Assembly: GCF_900447535.1 (NCBI RefSeq)
Contig: NZ_UFXX01000001.1
Location: forward strand, 1,054,001-1,118,000
Source: Dermacoccus nishinomiyaensis
GTDB taxonomy: Bacteria; Actinomycetota; Actinomycetes; Actinomycetales; Dermatophilaceae
Direction: 5' to 3'
Length of the DNA: 64,000 nt
This document shows positions 9,379-19,083 of the stretch, piece after piece. How positions within the stretch are numbered: the first letter of the stretch is position 1; the number at the start of each line of letters is the position of its first letter. The notes under the pieces are model-generated. The model was given only the letters and a program-made list of their open reading frames with translations, made no database searches and had not been told where the DNA came from. Position numbers and translations under genes: made by a program.

Positions 9379-9789
9379 TCAGCCGTCGCGCGGGTCGACG
9401 AGACCGGAGCCCTCGGGCGCGTGGGCGGGGTCGGTGCCACGTTCGACGATACGGTTGTCGCCGTCGACGAACACGACACGCGGCTCGTGCGTCGCGACCT
9501 CGTCGGGGCCGAACATTCCGTACGCGATGAGGATCACGGTGTCCCCCACCCCGACGAGGTGAGCGGCGGCACCGTTGATGCCGATGCGCCCCTCACCCGC
9601 AGGGCCGGCGATGACGTAGGTAGTGAGTCGGTGGCCGTTGTCGACGTCGACGATGTCGATCTGCTCGCCCTCGACGAGGTCGGCGGCCTCCATGAGGTCG
9701 GACGAGATGGTGCACGAGCCGACGTAGTGCAGGTCGGCGTGCGTGACGGTCGCGCGGTGAATCTTGGCTCGCATCAGGGTGCGCAGCAT
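9379..9789 (-). CDS. panD: Aspartate 1-decarboxylase
   Basis: PanD makes beta-alanine from aspartate for pantothenate and CoA synthesis. It is a pyruvoyl enzyme made as a proenzyme. The self-cleavage site HYVGSCTI puts Gly24-Ser25 exactly where expected, with THADLHY just before. [20 protein letters not shown] matches the C-terminal half. A good ribosome-binding site (GAGGAGG) precedes the ATG at 9789. The protein has 136 residues; its tail ([19 protein letters not shown]) is somewhat longer than in E. coli, as is usual in actinobacteria. No panB or panC is adjacent. Confidence 0.93.
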   Translation of the reverse strand: MLRTLMRAKIHRATVTHADLHYVGSCTISSDLMEAADLVEGEQIDIVDVDNGHRLTTYVIAGPAGEGRIGINGAAAHLVGVGDTVILIAYGMFGPDEVATHEPRVVFVDGDNRIVERGTDPAHAPEGSGLVDPRDG

Positions 9790-9959
9790 GAGGGCCTCCT
9801 CGTCGAAACGGCCTCAAGCGTACGTCCACGAGGCGTCGTCCCCCAGGAAGCGGAGGACCGCCACCCTGCGGCAGGCGATCACCGACGTCTCGACAGGTCA
9901 CCCCAGAGGCGGAGGCCCACGGACTCGCACGTCGCGTGGCGGCGTGATGGGATCGAGCC

Positions 9960-10649
9960 ATGCCCCGACTCGGTGACCTCTCCGCCCTGGCCGGCCGCTC
10001 GTTCGCGGCCGTGCTGTTCGACAACGACGGCACGCTCGTCGACTCGACGCCCGCCGTCATCCGCTCATGGGTGGCGTGGGCGCGCGAGTACGACATCGAC
10101 CCGCACCTGCTCTGCCAGCATCACGGGGTGCCGGCGTCGGGCATCATCGCGCAGATCGCGCCGCATCTGAGCCCCGGCGAGGCGGAGGTCGCGCTGGCCC
10201 GCATCACGGCGATGGAACTCGCAGACACGGACGGGGTCGTCGCGCTGCCCGGAGCCGTCGACGCGGTCGCGGCGCTGCTGCCCCGTCGGTGTGCGGTCGT
10301 GACGTCGGCGACGCATGAACTTGGGTTGGCGCGCCTGCAGGCCGCGGGCATCCCGCTCCCGGACGTGGTCGTGACGTTCGACGACGTCGAGCACGGCAAG
10401 CCGCACCCCGACCCGTTCCTCGTGGCTGCCGAGCGTCTCGGGGTCGCCGCCGAAGAATGCCTTGTCGTCGAGGACGCACCAAGCGGTCTGCGCGCGGCGA
10501 AGGCCGCAGGATGCGCGACGCTCGCGCTGACGTCGACGACGAACGTCGCCAACCTCGACGCGACAACGGACGCCGACGCAATCGTCGATTCCCTTGCTGC
10601 TGTTCGCTTTTCAGTGACGAACTCTACGGTGCAGATCGCGACACCTTGA
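9960..10649 (+). CDS. HAD-superfamily phosphatase (beta-phosphoglucomutase/sugar phosphatase-like)
   Basis: The 229-residue protein has all HAD motifs: DNDGTLVD (21-28, nucleophile Asp21 and acid/base Asp23), VVTSATHE (motif II), GKPHPDPFL (motif III) and VVEDAPSGLRAA (motif IV). The helical cap between motifs I and II is of the C1 type, as in sugar-phosphate phosphatases such as GPP and DOG phosphatases. The substrate is unknown. The last dozen residues look unconserved, so the stop may have moved. Confidence 0.85.
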   Translation: MPRLGDLSALAGRSFAAVLFDNDGTLVDSTPAVIRSWVAWAREYDIDPHLLCQHHGVPASGIIAQIAPHLSPGEAEVALARITAMELADTDGVVALPGAVDAVAALLPRRCAVVTSATHELGLARLQAAGIPLPDVVVTFDDVEHGKPHPDPFLVAAERLGVAAEECLVVEDAPSGLRAAKAAGCATLALTSTTNVANLDATTDADAIVDSLAAVRFSVTNSTVQIATP

Positions 10650-10722
10650 CCCTGCGGGGCGGCGCGGCACCGCACCCCCGCGGGCTCCTGTCGAGGCAGT
10701 ACAGCCTGAATACACGCGGCGG

Positions 10723-10801
10723 AAACTCCCAAGCTCGGGCCCCGGAGGCCCGCGGGGTCGCGGGTCGGCTGCCAAACTCCCAAGCTCGGGCCTCTGAGGC
10801 C
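10723..10801. repeat. Pair of 28-bp direct repeats
   Basis: AAACTCCCAAGCTCGGGCC followed by an AGGCC end occurs at 10723-10750 and 10774-10801 (26 of 28 bases alike, 51 bp apart). Each copy ends in a small hairpin (GGCC..GGCC), the variable bases lying between. They fill the gap between the HAD gene and ldh. The function is unknown; termination or a short repeat-family insertion is possible. Confidence 0.6.
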
Positions 10802-10913
10802 AGCGGTCACGTGACGAGCCCTCCCCGCCTGTCATTCGATGTTCATGTTCACTGCACCGGCAAGGTGCTCCACACGACGGAACAGACCGGGCCGGCGGCG
10901 TAGCGTTGAGGTC

Positions 10914-11855
10914 ATGAGCGATCGCGTTGTTCTCATCGGTGCCGGTGACGTCGGGGTGGCGTACGCGTACGCCCTCGTCAACCAGGGTCTCGTCCACGAG
11001 TTGTCCATCATCGACATCAACACTCAGAAGGTGACGGGCGAGGTGATGGACCTCAACCACGGCGTCGTGTGGGCGCCGTCGCCGACGCGCGTGACGGTGG
11101 GGTCATACGACGACTGCGCCGACGCCGACCTCGTCGTCATCACCGCGGGTGCGGCGCAGCGCCCGGGTGAGACGCGGCTCGACCTCGTCGGGCGCAACGT
11201 CGAGATCTTCCGCTCGATCGTCGGCTCCGTGATGGATACGGGTTTCGACGGCATCTTCCTCGTCGCCAGCAACCCGGTCGACGTGATGGCCTACGCCACC
11301 TGGAAGTTGAGCGGTCTGCCGTCCGAGCGTGTCATCGGTTCGGGCACGACGCTCGACTCGGCGCGCCTGCGTTTCATGCTCGGCGAGCTGTACGACGTCG
11401 CACCGTCGAGCGTGCACGCGTCGATCATCGGTGAGCACGGCGACACCGAGGTGGCCGCACTGTCGTCCGCGAACGTCGCGGGCGCGCCGCTGTCACGCGA
11501 CCTCGAGAGCGTGCCGGGGCGCCGTGAGGAGATCGAGCGTGTCTTCACCGACACGCGTGAGGCGGCCTACCGCATCATCGACGCGAAGGGTTCGACGTCG
11601 TACGGCATCGGCATGGCCCTCGCGCGCATCACCCGCGCCATCCTGCGCGACGAGTACACTGCGCTGCCGGTCTCGACGAAGCTGCACGGCACGTACGGCA
11701 TCGACGACCTGTTCATCGGTGTGCCCACGGTGCTGGGGCGCAGCGGAGTCAAGAGCGTCGTCGAACTCGACCTGAACGACGCCGAACGCGACGCCCTCGC
11801 CCACTCCGCCAAGGTACTCAGCGGCGTCGTCGACTCGACGGGGCTACGCGACTGA
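10914..11855 (+). CDS. ldh: L-lactate dehydrogenase
   Basis: The enzyme converts pyruvate and NADH to L-lactate. The Rossmann motif GAGDVG (10-15) is followed by Asp in SIIDIN for NAD preference. Catalytic Arg-rich loop [23 protein letters not shown], and catalytic His in IIGEHGDTE are all present. The frame is open upstream to 10839, but the ATG at 10914 (after TTGAGGTC) starts the conserved region and gives 313 residues, the family length. Q in the QRPGE loop favours lactate over malate dehydrogenase, which has R there. Confidence 0.93.
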   Translation: MSDRVVLIGAGDVGVAYAYALVNQGLVHELSIIDINTQKVTGEVMDLNHGVVWAPSPTRVTVGSYDDCADADLVVITAGAAQRPGETRLDLVGRNVEIFRSIVGSVMDTGFDGIFLVASNPVDVMAYATWKLSGLPSERVIGSGTTLDSARLRFMLGELYDVAPSSVHASIIGEHGDTEVAALSSANVAGAPLSRDLESVPGRREEIERVFTDTREAAYRIIDAKGSTSYGIGMALARITRAILRDEYTALPVSTKLHGTYGIDDLFIGVPTVLGRSGVKSVVELDLNDAERDALAHSAKVLSGVVDSTGLRD

Positions 11856-11882
11856 ACGCTCCGAGACGACGACAGACGACGA

Positions 11883-11934
11883 AAGGGGTTGTGGAGGTTT
11901 GCGCGTCTGAGCGCACGAACCTCCACAACCCCTT
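11883..11934. terminator. Bidirectional hairpin terminator between ldh and fumC
   Basis: Perfect 17-bp arms (11883-11899 and 11918-11934, AAGGGGTTGTGGAGGTT) enclose a second small stem (TGCGC/GCGCA). It sits between the convergent ends of ldh and fumC and can serve both. Confidence 0.85.
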
Positions 11935-11952
11935 CGCCGGTGGGAGGGCTCG

Positions 11953-13350
11953 TCAGGCGGACGGGTGCGTCATGTCGGCGGGCACGACCCAGCGGTCGAA
12001 GTCCTCGCCCGTCACGTCGCCGGACGCGAGCGCCGCTTCGCGCAGCGTCGTGCCCTCCTTGTGCGCCTTCTTAGCGATGGCGGCGGCCTTGTCGTAGCCG
12101 ATGTGACGGTTGAGCGCCGTCACGACCATGAGGTTCGAGGCGAGGTTGGCGTCGATGCGCTCCCGGTTCGGCTCGATGCCACGTGCGCAGTGCGCGGTGA
12201 ACGAACGACACGCATCCGAGATGAGGCGGATGCTCTCCAGCACGGCGTGCGCCATGACGGGCTTGAACACGTTGAGCTGGAAGTTGCCCTGCGAGCCGGC
12301 GAAACCGACCGTCGCGTCGTTGCCGAACACGCGGGTGGCGACCATCGTCATCGCCTCGCACTGCGTCGGGTTGACCTTCCCCGGCATGATCGAGCTGCCC
12401 GGCTCGTTCTCCGGGATGACGAGTTCGCCGATACCGTTACGCGGCCCGGACGCGAGCCAACGCACGTCGTTCGCGATCTTCATGAGCGCCCCGCCGAGCA
12501 GCCTGAGCGACGAGCTGACGGCGACGAGCTCGTCGTGCGCCGACAGCGACGCGAACAGGTTGTCGGCCTGGTGGAAGCTCTCGCCCGTGATCTCGGAGAT
12601 CTTCTGCGCGGCGAGCATGCCGAAGTCGGGGTGCGCGTTGAGCCCCGTACCGACGGCGGTGCCACCGATCGCGAGCGCCCGCGTCGCCTGCTCGGCCTGA
12701 CGCACCTGCGACAGCGCGAAGTCGAGCTGCGCGACCCAGCCGCCGATCTCCTGACCGAGACGGATCGGCGTCGCGTCCTGCAGGTGGGTGCGCCCGACGC
12801 AGATGACGTCGTCGAACTCCTTCGCCTTGGCGTCGAGCACGTCACGCAGCTCGGTGACGGCCGGATAGAGGCGCTCGACGAGGTCGAGGACGACGGCGAT
12901 GTGCATCGCCGTCGGGAACGTGTCGTTCGACGACTGACCACGGTTGACGTGATCGTTGGGGTGAACGGGCTTCTTCGAGCCGCGCTCTCCGCCGGCGAGT
13001 TCGATCGCGCGGTTGGAGATGACCTCGTTGGCGTTCATGTTCGACTGCGTGCCCGAGCCTGTCTGGAACACGACGAGCGGGAACTGATCGTTCAGCTTGC
13101 CGTCGATGACGTCGTCCGCGGCCCTCTCGATGAGCTCCGCGACGTCCTTCGGGAGCTGCTCGAGATCGGCGTTCGCCTGCGCGGCGGCCTTCTTGAGGAT
13201 GCCGAGTGCCCGCACCATGACGGGCCCCCACACGAACGTGTCACGGCCGATGTCGAAGTTCTCGATGCTGCGCTGCGTCTGCGCGCCCCAGTAGGCGTTC
13301 TCGTCGACCTCGATCTGACCCATGCTGTCGGTTTCGATGCGCTTGACCAT
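11953..13350 (-). CDS. fumC: Class II fumarate hydratase
   Basis: The 465-residue enzyme hydrates fumarate to malate in the TCA cycle. It carries the fumarase/aspartase signature [15 protein letters not shown], the substrate-binding [14 protein letters not shown] and the second-site loop [14 protein letters not shown]. This combination identifies class II fumarase over aspartase or argininosuccinate lyase. It starts [15 protein letters not shown] at 13350. It is an iron-free, oxygen-stable enzyme, as expected in an aerobic actinobacterium. Confidence 0.95.
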   Translation of the reverse strand: MVKRIETDSMGQIEVDENAYWGAQTQRSIENFDIGRDTFVWGPVMVRALGILKKAAAQANADLEQLPKDVAELIERAADDVIDGKLNDQFPLVVFQTGSGTQSNMNANEVISNRAIELAGGERGSKKPVHPNDHVNRGQSSNDTFPTAMHIAVVLDLVERLYPAVTELRDVLDAKAKEFDDVICVGRTHLQDATPIRLGQEIGGWVAQLDFALSQVRQAEQATRALAIGGTAVGTGLNAHPDFGMLAAQKISEITGESFHQADNLFASLSAHDELVAVSSSLRLLGGALMKIANDVRWLASGPRNGIGELVIPENEPGSSIMPGKVNPTQCEAMTMVATRVFGNDATVGFAGSQGNFQLNVFKPVMAHAVLESIRLISDACRSFTAHCARGIEPNRERIDANLASNLMVVTALNRHIGYDKAAAIAKKAHKEGTTLREAALASGDVTGEDFDRWVVPADMTHPSA

Positions 13351-13443
13351 GCCTCCAGCTTAGGCACGCCTCACCACGATCGCGAACGCCCGGAGGGGTG
13401 CGCGGCGAGGCCACCCTCGTCGTCAGCGCCCAGCCGTAACCCT

Positions 13444-13479
13444 CTGCGTCCTGATGCACCCGGGTGCATCAGGACGCAG
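13444..13479. terminator. Perfect 36-bp palindrome after corA
   Basis: Two perfect 18-nt arms (13444-13461 and 13462-13479) meet with no spacer at CCC|GGG. It lies 14 nt past the corA stop and so probably terminates corA. A hairpin here must open a few bases at the tip. Confidence 0.75.
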
Positions 13480-13492
13480 GTGGGCGGGGAGG

Positions 13493-14515
13493 TCACAACC
13501 AGTCGTTGTGGCGGAAGATCGCGTAGAGCCCGCCCGACAACGCGACGATGACGACGACGCTCATGACGAGCCCCGAATGCGCCTGGAAACCGGGGTAGGG
13601 CACGTTCTGGCCGAACCAGCCCGTCACGGCCGTCGGCACCGAGATGATCGCGGCCCACGCGGCGAGTTTCTTCATGATCGTGTTGAGCCGCACGTCCTGC
13701 AGCGACAGGTTCGTCTCGAAGACGGTGCTCACCATGTCACGCAGCGACTCGGTCCACTCCGAGGCACGCAGCACGTGGTCGTACAGGTCGTCGTACCAGG
13801 CGTCGAGCGGCCCGCCCGTGCGCCCGCGGTGACGCATGAGCGCGTTGACGACCTCACGCATCGGCAGGACGACGCGGCGCAGCGCGACGAGATCCTTGCG
13901 GATCGCGTACGTCGTGCGGACGAACTCGCTGCCGGTGCGCCGCTCCGCGAACAACGTCTCCTCGAGGCCCTCGAGAGCGTCGTCGAGCGACTGGATTGTG
14001 TCGAAATGGCCGTCGACGACGTAGTCGAGCAACCCGTGCACGAGCGCGCCGCTGCCCTGCGTCATGAGTGAGGCGGAATCATCCCAGCGCTTCACGACCT
14101 CACCCATGTCGAACGCTTCGCAGTGCGGCGAGCTGACCCTGATCGTGATGAGCGCCCGCGGCAGCACGATGCCGCTGATGCGCGTGACGCTGAGGTGGCT
14201 GCCCCCGTCAGCGTGCTCGGCGAGGGTGTCGGTCGCGAGCTGCGTGGCGTACACGGTGAAGAACAGATGGTCGGCGTGAGCCGTCACCTTGGCGCGCTCG
14301 TGCGGAGCGAGAGCATCCTCGACCACAGTCCCGCTCACGCCCAACCGCAGGACGAGCTGACGCAGTTGCTCCGGCGACGGGTCGAGCAGGTCGACCCAGA
14401 CGAGGTTCTCCTCGTCGCGCATCGCGTCGGCGAGCGCACCCGCCTCGATGGAGCGCGCCTTCGCCTCTTTCCTGCGCCACACCCGCGCGTCAGCGATATC
14501 GAGACCCTCGATCAT
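13493..14515 (-). CDS. corA: CorA-family divalent cation transporter
   Basis: The 340-residue protein has the CorA layout: a large N-terminal cytosolic domain, a long helical region (about 180-270) and two C-terminal membrane helices. The signature between them reads GWFGQNVPYPGF, so the usual GMN is GQN. The YPGF after it matches the actinobacterial branch. CorA pentamers move Mg2+ (also Co2+ or Ni2+) across the membrane, and GMN forms the ion filter, so selectivity could differ. Some CorA-like proteins with altered motifs are Zn2+ or efflux types. Confidence 0.85.
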   Translation of the reverse strand: MIEGLDIADARVWRRKEAKARSIEAGALADAMRDEENLVWVDLLDPSPEQLRQLVLRLGVSGTVVEDALAPHERAKVTAHADHLFFTVYATQLATDTLAEHADGGSHLSVTRISGIVLPRALITIRVSSPHCEAFDMGEVVKRWDDSASLMTQGSGALVHGLLDYVVDGHFDTIQSLDDALEGLEETLFAERRTGSEFVRTTYAIRKDLVALRRVVLPMREVVNALMRHRGRTGGPLDAWYDDLYDHVLRASEWTESLRDMVSTVFETNLSLQDVRLNTIMKKLAAWAAIISVPTAVTGWFGQNVPYPGFQAHSGLVMSVVVIVALSGGLYAIFRHNDWL

Positions 14516-14736
14516 GACGGCTCACCGGCGCGCGGGGGGTTCGAGCGAAGCGGAGCAGGACGAATCATGAGCGCATTGTGACGCATCGCCCCGACAAGAC
14601 GCTGTGGATCGCGCCGACAGGACGCTGGGATCGTCGCGGCCCGGTTCACGGGGCGGAAGCACCCACGGACCATCGCGCTACTCGCTTCGTCGTTCGTCGC
14701 GGCCCGCTCACGGGTCGCAGGCCCTAGGCTGACGGC

Positions 14737-15138
14737 ATGTCCTTCACGGAGTACTTCAGCCCTGACCGTTTCGACTCCCCCGCCACCGAGGACGACCTCA
14801 CGCACGCCGAGGAGAAGCTCGGCGTTACCTTTCCCGACGACCTGCGCGCCTTCTGGCTGACGACGGCGACGTACAACGGCAACGTCCACATGGCCGACGG
14901 CACCGACGGGCCCTACCTGCGCGTGCTGCACCCGAGTTCGGTGACCAAGACCGGCGACATCGTCGTCTTCGGCCGCGGCGAGGACTGGGACTTCGGCGTC
15001 GTCCCCGGTCACCCGACGCGCTGGGTCGACGTCGAGCGCGACAGCGGCGAGGAGCTCAGCGAGCTCGGCGCCACGTTCGTCGGCTTCCTCGAGTCGCTGC
15101 GCAACGAGCACGCCGAGCAGGACGACCTGTTCGCCTGA
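14737..15138 (+). CDS. SMI1/KNR4 family protein
   Basis: The 133-residue protein shows the family core: TEDDLTHAEEKLGVTFPDDLRAFW near the N-terminus (pattern 'LG..LP..Y..FL'), a central strand region and a C-terminal GATFVGFLESL. In bacteria SMI1/KNR4 (SUKH) proteins often serve as immunity proteins to contact-dependent nuclease toxins. No toxin gene is adjacent, so it is either an orphan immunity protein or a housekeeping version. The upstream 165 bp holds no gene, only a weak repeat (GACAAGACGCTG / GACAGGACGCTG). Confidence 0.75.
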   Translation: MSFTEYFSPDRFDSPATEDDLTHAEEKLGVTFPDDLRAFWLTTATYNGNVHMADGTDGPYLRVLHPSSVTKTGDIVVFGRGEDWDFGVVPGHPTRWVDVERDSGEELSELGATFVGFLESLRNEHAEQDDLFA

Positions 15139-15196
15139 GCGCGGCGATCAGGGCGCTATGACGCGCCCACGCTGACCAGGACAACCGGGCATCAGG

Positions 15197-15238
15197 CGTG
15201 ATGACGGCGCCGGGCGCGGCGCGTGGTGCGTCATCACG
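15197..15238. terminator. Inverted repeat between convergent genes
   Basis: Perfect 10-bp arms (CGTGATGACG at 15197-15206, its complement at 15229-15238) enclose a GC-rich loop that can itself pair. It lies between the ends of the SMI1/KNR4 gene and the DinB-ASCH gene and is a plausible shared terminator. Confidence 0.5.
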
Positions 15239-15368
15239 ACGCATCGGCGAGGCGCTGCTCCGTCGTCACTGCGCCTCGAACCACTCGGTCCACGAGCGCC
15301 CGCGGTCCTCGGAATGGCGGGCATCTCGACACCGGCGAACCTCCAGTGCCACCGCGCCGGCACACCCG

Positions 15369-16343
15369 TCAGAGCGTCTCGACGAGCCGGATGCGCTGCA
15401 GCACGACGGGCGTCGCATCGTCGACGACGAGGTCGGGGTCGCCGAGCTCGGCCCGCATCGCGTCGGAGGCCCAGAAGCGTTCGTGCGCCCCGCGCCATTC
15501 GTCGACGCTGCGGAACCCCTCCCCCTCGTCGACGGCGTGCTCGAGGTCAACCTCTCCCAGCGGGACGACGCGCACCTCGACTGTCTCGGTGACGCCGACG
15601 GGCATCCCCGCCGACGAGATGAGCACCTCGCGCTCACCGACCCGCGGCAGTTCATCGTCCGCTGAATACGCGGCTGCCAGGGATGATGTCGCCGTCTTGG
15701 CACCGCGAAGGATCGGCGCGAGCAGCGCGTCCCGCTGCGGGCCCGCGAACCCGTACAGACCGGGTCGGGCACCGGGCCACTGCGCGTCGATCGCGATCTG
15801 ACGAAGCCTCTCCACGTAGCTCTCCCAGGAGAACTCGTCGCCCCACGGCAGGTTGGGGTTCGCCTCACGCATGCCGACGCGTCCGTCGAGCAGTTCGCGC
15901 AGGACGTCGACCTGCCCCGCGTGGCGGGCCACCTCCACACTCAGGTGGACGAGTACGCGGTGCAGGGTGACGTCGGGCTGCGGCCACCACGGCACGTGGC
16001 CGGCGGCGTCGAGGTCGAGGCTCGCGATCGTCTCGTCGGCGTGTGCGACGGCCCGGCGGTAGAGGCGCACAACGCTCTCCACGGTCTCGTCGGACGTCGC
16101 CCACAGGTCGGCGTTGGGCTCGGCGTCCTGCCCCATCCACGGCAGCTCCTCGCCGGGGCGGTCGAAGACGTGCCCGAGGTAGCCGTGCTCCATCGCTGCG
16201 AGGTGCTTGACGATGCCGAGCAAGTTCGACCCCGTCGACGTCATCGGCCAGCGCAGCTGCCACTCGTCGAGGCCCTCGAGCTTCCACAGGATCGCCGAAC
16301 GCAGCGAGTCGAGGTACGTCTTCAGCGTGGCCTTGCCGTCCAT
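15369..16343 (-). CDS. DinB (DUF664)-ASCH domain fusion protein
   Basis: The first half (about 1-180) is a DinB/DUF664 four-helix protein: GSNLLGIVKHLAAMEHGYLG and, later, HLSVEVARHAGQVDVLREL supply the His residues of the metal site. The second half (about 200-324) is an ASCH domain with LRGAKTATSSL, VGEREVLIS and the closing EGEGFRSVDEWR. DinB proteins include thiol-S-transferases that use mycothiol, which this organism should make. ASCH folds bind RNA or modified nucleosides, and some are amidohydrolases. The join is in frame with no sign of error. I used the ATG at 16343. Confidence 0.8.
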   Translation of the reverse strand: MDGKATLKTYLDSLRSAILWKLEGLDEWQLRWPMTSTGSNLLGIVKHLAAMEHGYLGHVFDRPGEELPWMGQDAEPNADLWATSDETVESVVRLYRRAVAHADETIASLDLDAAGHVPWWPQPDVTLHRVLVHLSVEVARHAGQVDVLRELLDGRVGMREANPNLPWGDEFSWESYVERLRQIAIDAQWPGARPGLYGFAGPQRDALLAPILRGAKTATSSLAAAYSADDELPRVGEREVLISSAGMPVGVTETVEVRVVPLGEVDLEHAVDEGEGFRSVDEWRGAHERFWASDAMRAELGDPDLVVDDATPVVLQRIRLVETL

Positions 16344-16371
16344 TCGACCAGGGTAGGTGGCAGCGGTGACA

Positions 16372-17601
16372 ATGGAGCGCATGCCCACCTCGACTCCCAC
16401 GACGTCGTTCACCGCAGCGCAGAGCCGCGCCCTCATCCGCTCGGTGTTCGGCATCTTCCTCGTCAACGGCCTGATGATCGGGGCCTGGGGCGGTTCGCTG
16501 CCCGGCCTCCGTGAACGCCTGCACACCGACGCGTCGGGGATCGGGCTCGTCCTCCTGCTGGCCGGGGGCTCCGCGATCGTGGCCATGCAGGTGAGCGGCC
16601 GCGTTTCCGACCGGTTCACACCGCGCCTGCCGTCACTCGTCGGCGGAGTCGGCCTCGCCATCGGGTTGCTGGTGGTCGCGTTCGCCCCGAACTACCCCAC
16701 CCTCGTGGTCGGCGGCGTGATGATCGGCGCGTGCAACGGTGTCATGGACGTCGCGATGAATGCCCTCGGCGTCGACGCCGAGCGGGCCTCCGGTACGGCG
16801 ATCATGAGCCGGTTCCATGCGTTCTTCTCGCTCGGAGGTTTCCTCGGCGCCCTGCTCGTCATGGGCTCGGCGAAACTGCAGGGCGGCGACGGGGCTGATC
16901 CGAGGTGGGCCCTCGTCGCGGCAGCGATCTTTGCCGGGGCGGGGCTCACCGCACTGTTCGCTCTGACGCCGCAGGCACCGCATGTCGAGGACAGCACGGA
17001 CGACGCCGCGCCGATCAGCCCCAGGAGCGGCGACGCACCGCCGCGACCCGGCATCCCGCCGCAGGCGTGGCTGCTCGGCGTCATGGCCTTGTTCTTCGGG
17101 TTCACGGAGGGCACCGCGATCGACTGGGCCTCGATCCACGTCACGGACGTCGCGCACGTCGACCCGGGGGTCGGCGCGGCCGGTCTCGTCTGCGTGTCCG
17201 CGACGATGGTCGTCATCCGGCTGCTCGGCGACTCACTCGTGGCACGATTCGGGCGCGCCGCCGTCGTGCGCTTCGGCGCGCCCGTCGCGGTGGCCGGGTT
17301 CGGCGTCGTCATCACCACGTCGTCGCTGCCGCTCATCCTCGTCGGCTGGCTGCTCGTCGGGTTGGGTGTCGGCATGATCGCCCCGCAGATCTACGCCATC
17401 GCCGGCCACATCGGCGGCGGCCGCGTGCTCGCCATCGTCACCGCTTTCGGCTATACCGCGTTTCTCGCCGGGCCCGGCATCATCGGCTTCCTCAGCAACC
17501 ACTTCGGCATCCAGCGCGCGATGATCCTGCCGTTTGTCGCGGGCCTGCTGTTGACGGGGCTGACGTTCACCGCGGCGTTGCGCGACCCACAGGAGAGCTG
17601 A
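16372..17601 (+). CDS. MFS transporter (12 TM, efflux-type)
   Basis: The protein of about 409 residues has around 12 hydrophobic segments. The first includes RSVFGIFLVNGLMIGAWGGS, and a variant MFS loop reads RVSDRFTPRLPSL after TM2. The central loop (about 205-230) is acidic. This resembles the FucP/YbjJ-like group of the major facilitator superfamily; the substrate cannot be told. ATGs at 16372 and 16381 are both possible. It is divergent from the DinB-ASCH gene, with only 28 bp between, so a shared control region or leaderless transcripts are likely. Confidence 0.8.
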   Translation: MERMPTSTPTTSFTAAQSRALIRSVFGIFLVNGLMIGAWGGSLPGLRERLHTDASGIGLVLLLAGGSAIVAMQVSGRVSDRFTPRLPSLVGGVGLAIGLLVVAFAPNYPTLVVGGVMIGACNGVMDVAMNALGVDAERASGTAIMSRFHAFFSLGGFLGALLVMGSAKLQGGDGADPRWALVAAAIFAGAGLTALFALTPQAPHVEDSTDDAAPISPRSGDAPPRPGIPPQAWLLGVMALFFGFTEGTAIDWASIHVTDVAHVDPGVGAAGLVCVSATMVVIRLLGDSLVARFGRAAVVRFGAPVAVAGFGVVITTSSLPLILVGWLLVGLGVGMIAPQIYAIAGHIGGGRVLAIVTAFGYTAFLAGPGIIGFLSNHFGIQRAMILPFVAGLLLTGLTFTAALRDPQES

Positions 17602-17619
17602 CGCCTCGTCCCCGCCGGG

Positions 17620-19002
17620 TCAGTCGAGCGCCTGCCCCCGACGTTCGGGCAGCGCGAGCGCGGCGAGCGTCGCGACCGCGAAGGCTGCGGCGATGACACC
17701 GAACGTCCAGCCCTCGCCGTGATGGGTGAACACCCAAGGCACGACGAGCGGCGCCACGATCGAGGCGATGCGCCCGAACGCCGTCGCGCCGCCGGCGCCG
17801 CCCGCGCGCATGAGCGTCGGGTAGATCTCGGGCGTGATGGCGTACAGCGCACCCCACGCGCCGAGGTTGAAGAAGCTGAGCGCGCACCCGGCGGCCATGA
17901 TCGTCGTCTCCGACGTGGCCTGACCGAACAGCAGCGCCGACACCGTCGAACCTGCGAGGAAGAGCGCGAGCGTCGGTCGGCGTCCGATCTTCTCCACGCA
18001 CACCGCAGCCACCGCGTATCCGGGCAACTGTGCGATCGTGATGACGAGGGTGAAACCGAACGACTTCGCCACCGGAAAGCCGTTCGCGACGAGGAATGTC
18101 GGGATCCACAAGAAGGCCCCGTAATAGGCGAAGTTGACGCCGAACCACGTCGCCCACAGAGCGGCAGTCCGCGTTCGATACGGCGCCGAGAACGGGCTCG
18201 CCGGCTCTGACGTTCTGGTCGTCTCGACGTCGACGGCGGTTCCCTGCGCGCCCGCGTGGGTGTCGGCAGCGTCGTCGAGGTGCGCGCCGTCGCTGCGCTG
18301 CGCCGGACCCGCCGCGGCCTCGAACGAGCGCACGATGCGTTCGGCGTCGTCGTCGCGGCCGACCTTCTCGAGGAAGCGCACCGACTCGGGCAACCCGCGG
18401 CGCACGTGAATTGCGTAGAGAGCGGGCACGAGCCCGAGCGCCATCGCCCAGCGCCACCCGTTGTCGTGCGGCACGATCGTGAATCCGATGACGGCCGCGA
18501 GCAGCCACCCGAGCGCCCAGAACGACTCGAGGGCGACGACCATCCGTCCACGCAGGCGCTTCGGGGCGAATTCGCTCACCAGGGTCGAGGCCACCGGGAG
18601 TTCCGCGCCGAGGCCGAGCCCGACGACGAAGCGCAGGGCGCACAGGACGAGGAAGCTCGGTGCGAGCGCCGACAGACCCGTCGCGAGGCCGTAGACGACG
18701 AGTGTGCCCGCGAACACGGTGCGGCGCCCGATGCGGTCGGCCAGGGCGCCGCCGACACCGGCGCCGATCGCCATGCCGACGAAGCCGATCGAGGCGAGCA
18801 CCGACAGGTCGCCGGTCGTCAGCCCCCACTCCTTCTTGACCGCCACCATGAGAAAGCTGATGAGCCCGACGTCCATCGCGTCGAGCGCCCAGCCGACGCC
18901 CGAACCGACGAGCATCGAGCGATGACGCGCCGTGAACGGCAACCGATCGAGCCGCTCGGTTCGACTCGCGGGAGCCGAGAGTGGGGTGGGACGGACCGTC
19001 AT
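17620..19002 (-). CDS. MFS transporter (sugar/aromatic-acid porter type)
   Basis: The 460-residue protein has 12 hydrophobic segments. Signatures are GADRIGRR-like GALADRIGRRTVFAG after TM2, RFVVGLGLGAELPVASTLVSE in TM4, and GLPESVRFLEK before a long hydrophilic central loop (about 225-275). The 'PES.RFL' motif and the loop place it with the sugar-porter/NiaP/AAHS transporters, which import sugars, niacin or aromatic acids. The loop has an extra low-complexity stretch. It converges with the other MFS gene, leaving 18 nt between. Confidence 0.8.
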   Translation of the reverse strand: MTVRPTPLSAPASRTERLDRLPFTARHRSMLVGSGVGWALDAMDVGLISFLMVAVKKEWGLTTGDLSVLASIGFVGMAIGAGVGGALADRIGRRTVFAGTLVVYGLATGLSALAPSFLVLCALRFVVGLGLGAELPVASTLVSEFAPKRLRGRMVVALESFWALGWLLAAVIGFTIVPHDNGWRWAMALGLVPALYAIHVRRGLPESVRFLEKVGRDDDAERIVRSFEAAAGPAQRSDGAHLDDAADTHAGAQGTAVDVETTRTSEPASPFSAPYRTRTAALWATWFGVNFAYYGAFLWIPTFLVANGFPVAKSFGFTLVITIAQLPGYAVAAVCVEKIGRRPTLALFLAGSTVSALLFGQATSETTIMAAGCALSFFNLGAWGALYAITPEIYPTLMRAGGAGGATAFGRIASIVAPLVVPWVFTHHGEGWTFGVIAAAFAVATLAALALPERRGQALD

Positions 19003-19083
19003 GGCGCCGCTCTTTTCGTCACATGGGAAAGAAAGGAATGACGTCCACCCTAACGCCTTTGTGTCATGGCGATGAATAAAACG

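Noticed and set aside
10723-10801. Direct repeats as a small RNA gene
   Set aside because: The two 28-bp copies have only small hairpins, and no promoter or terminator can be seen around them.
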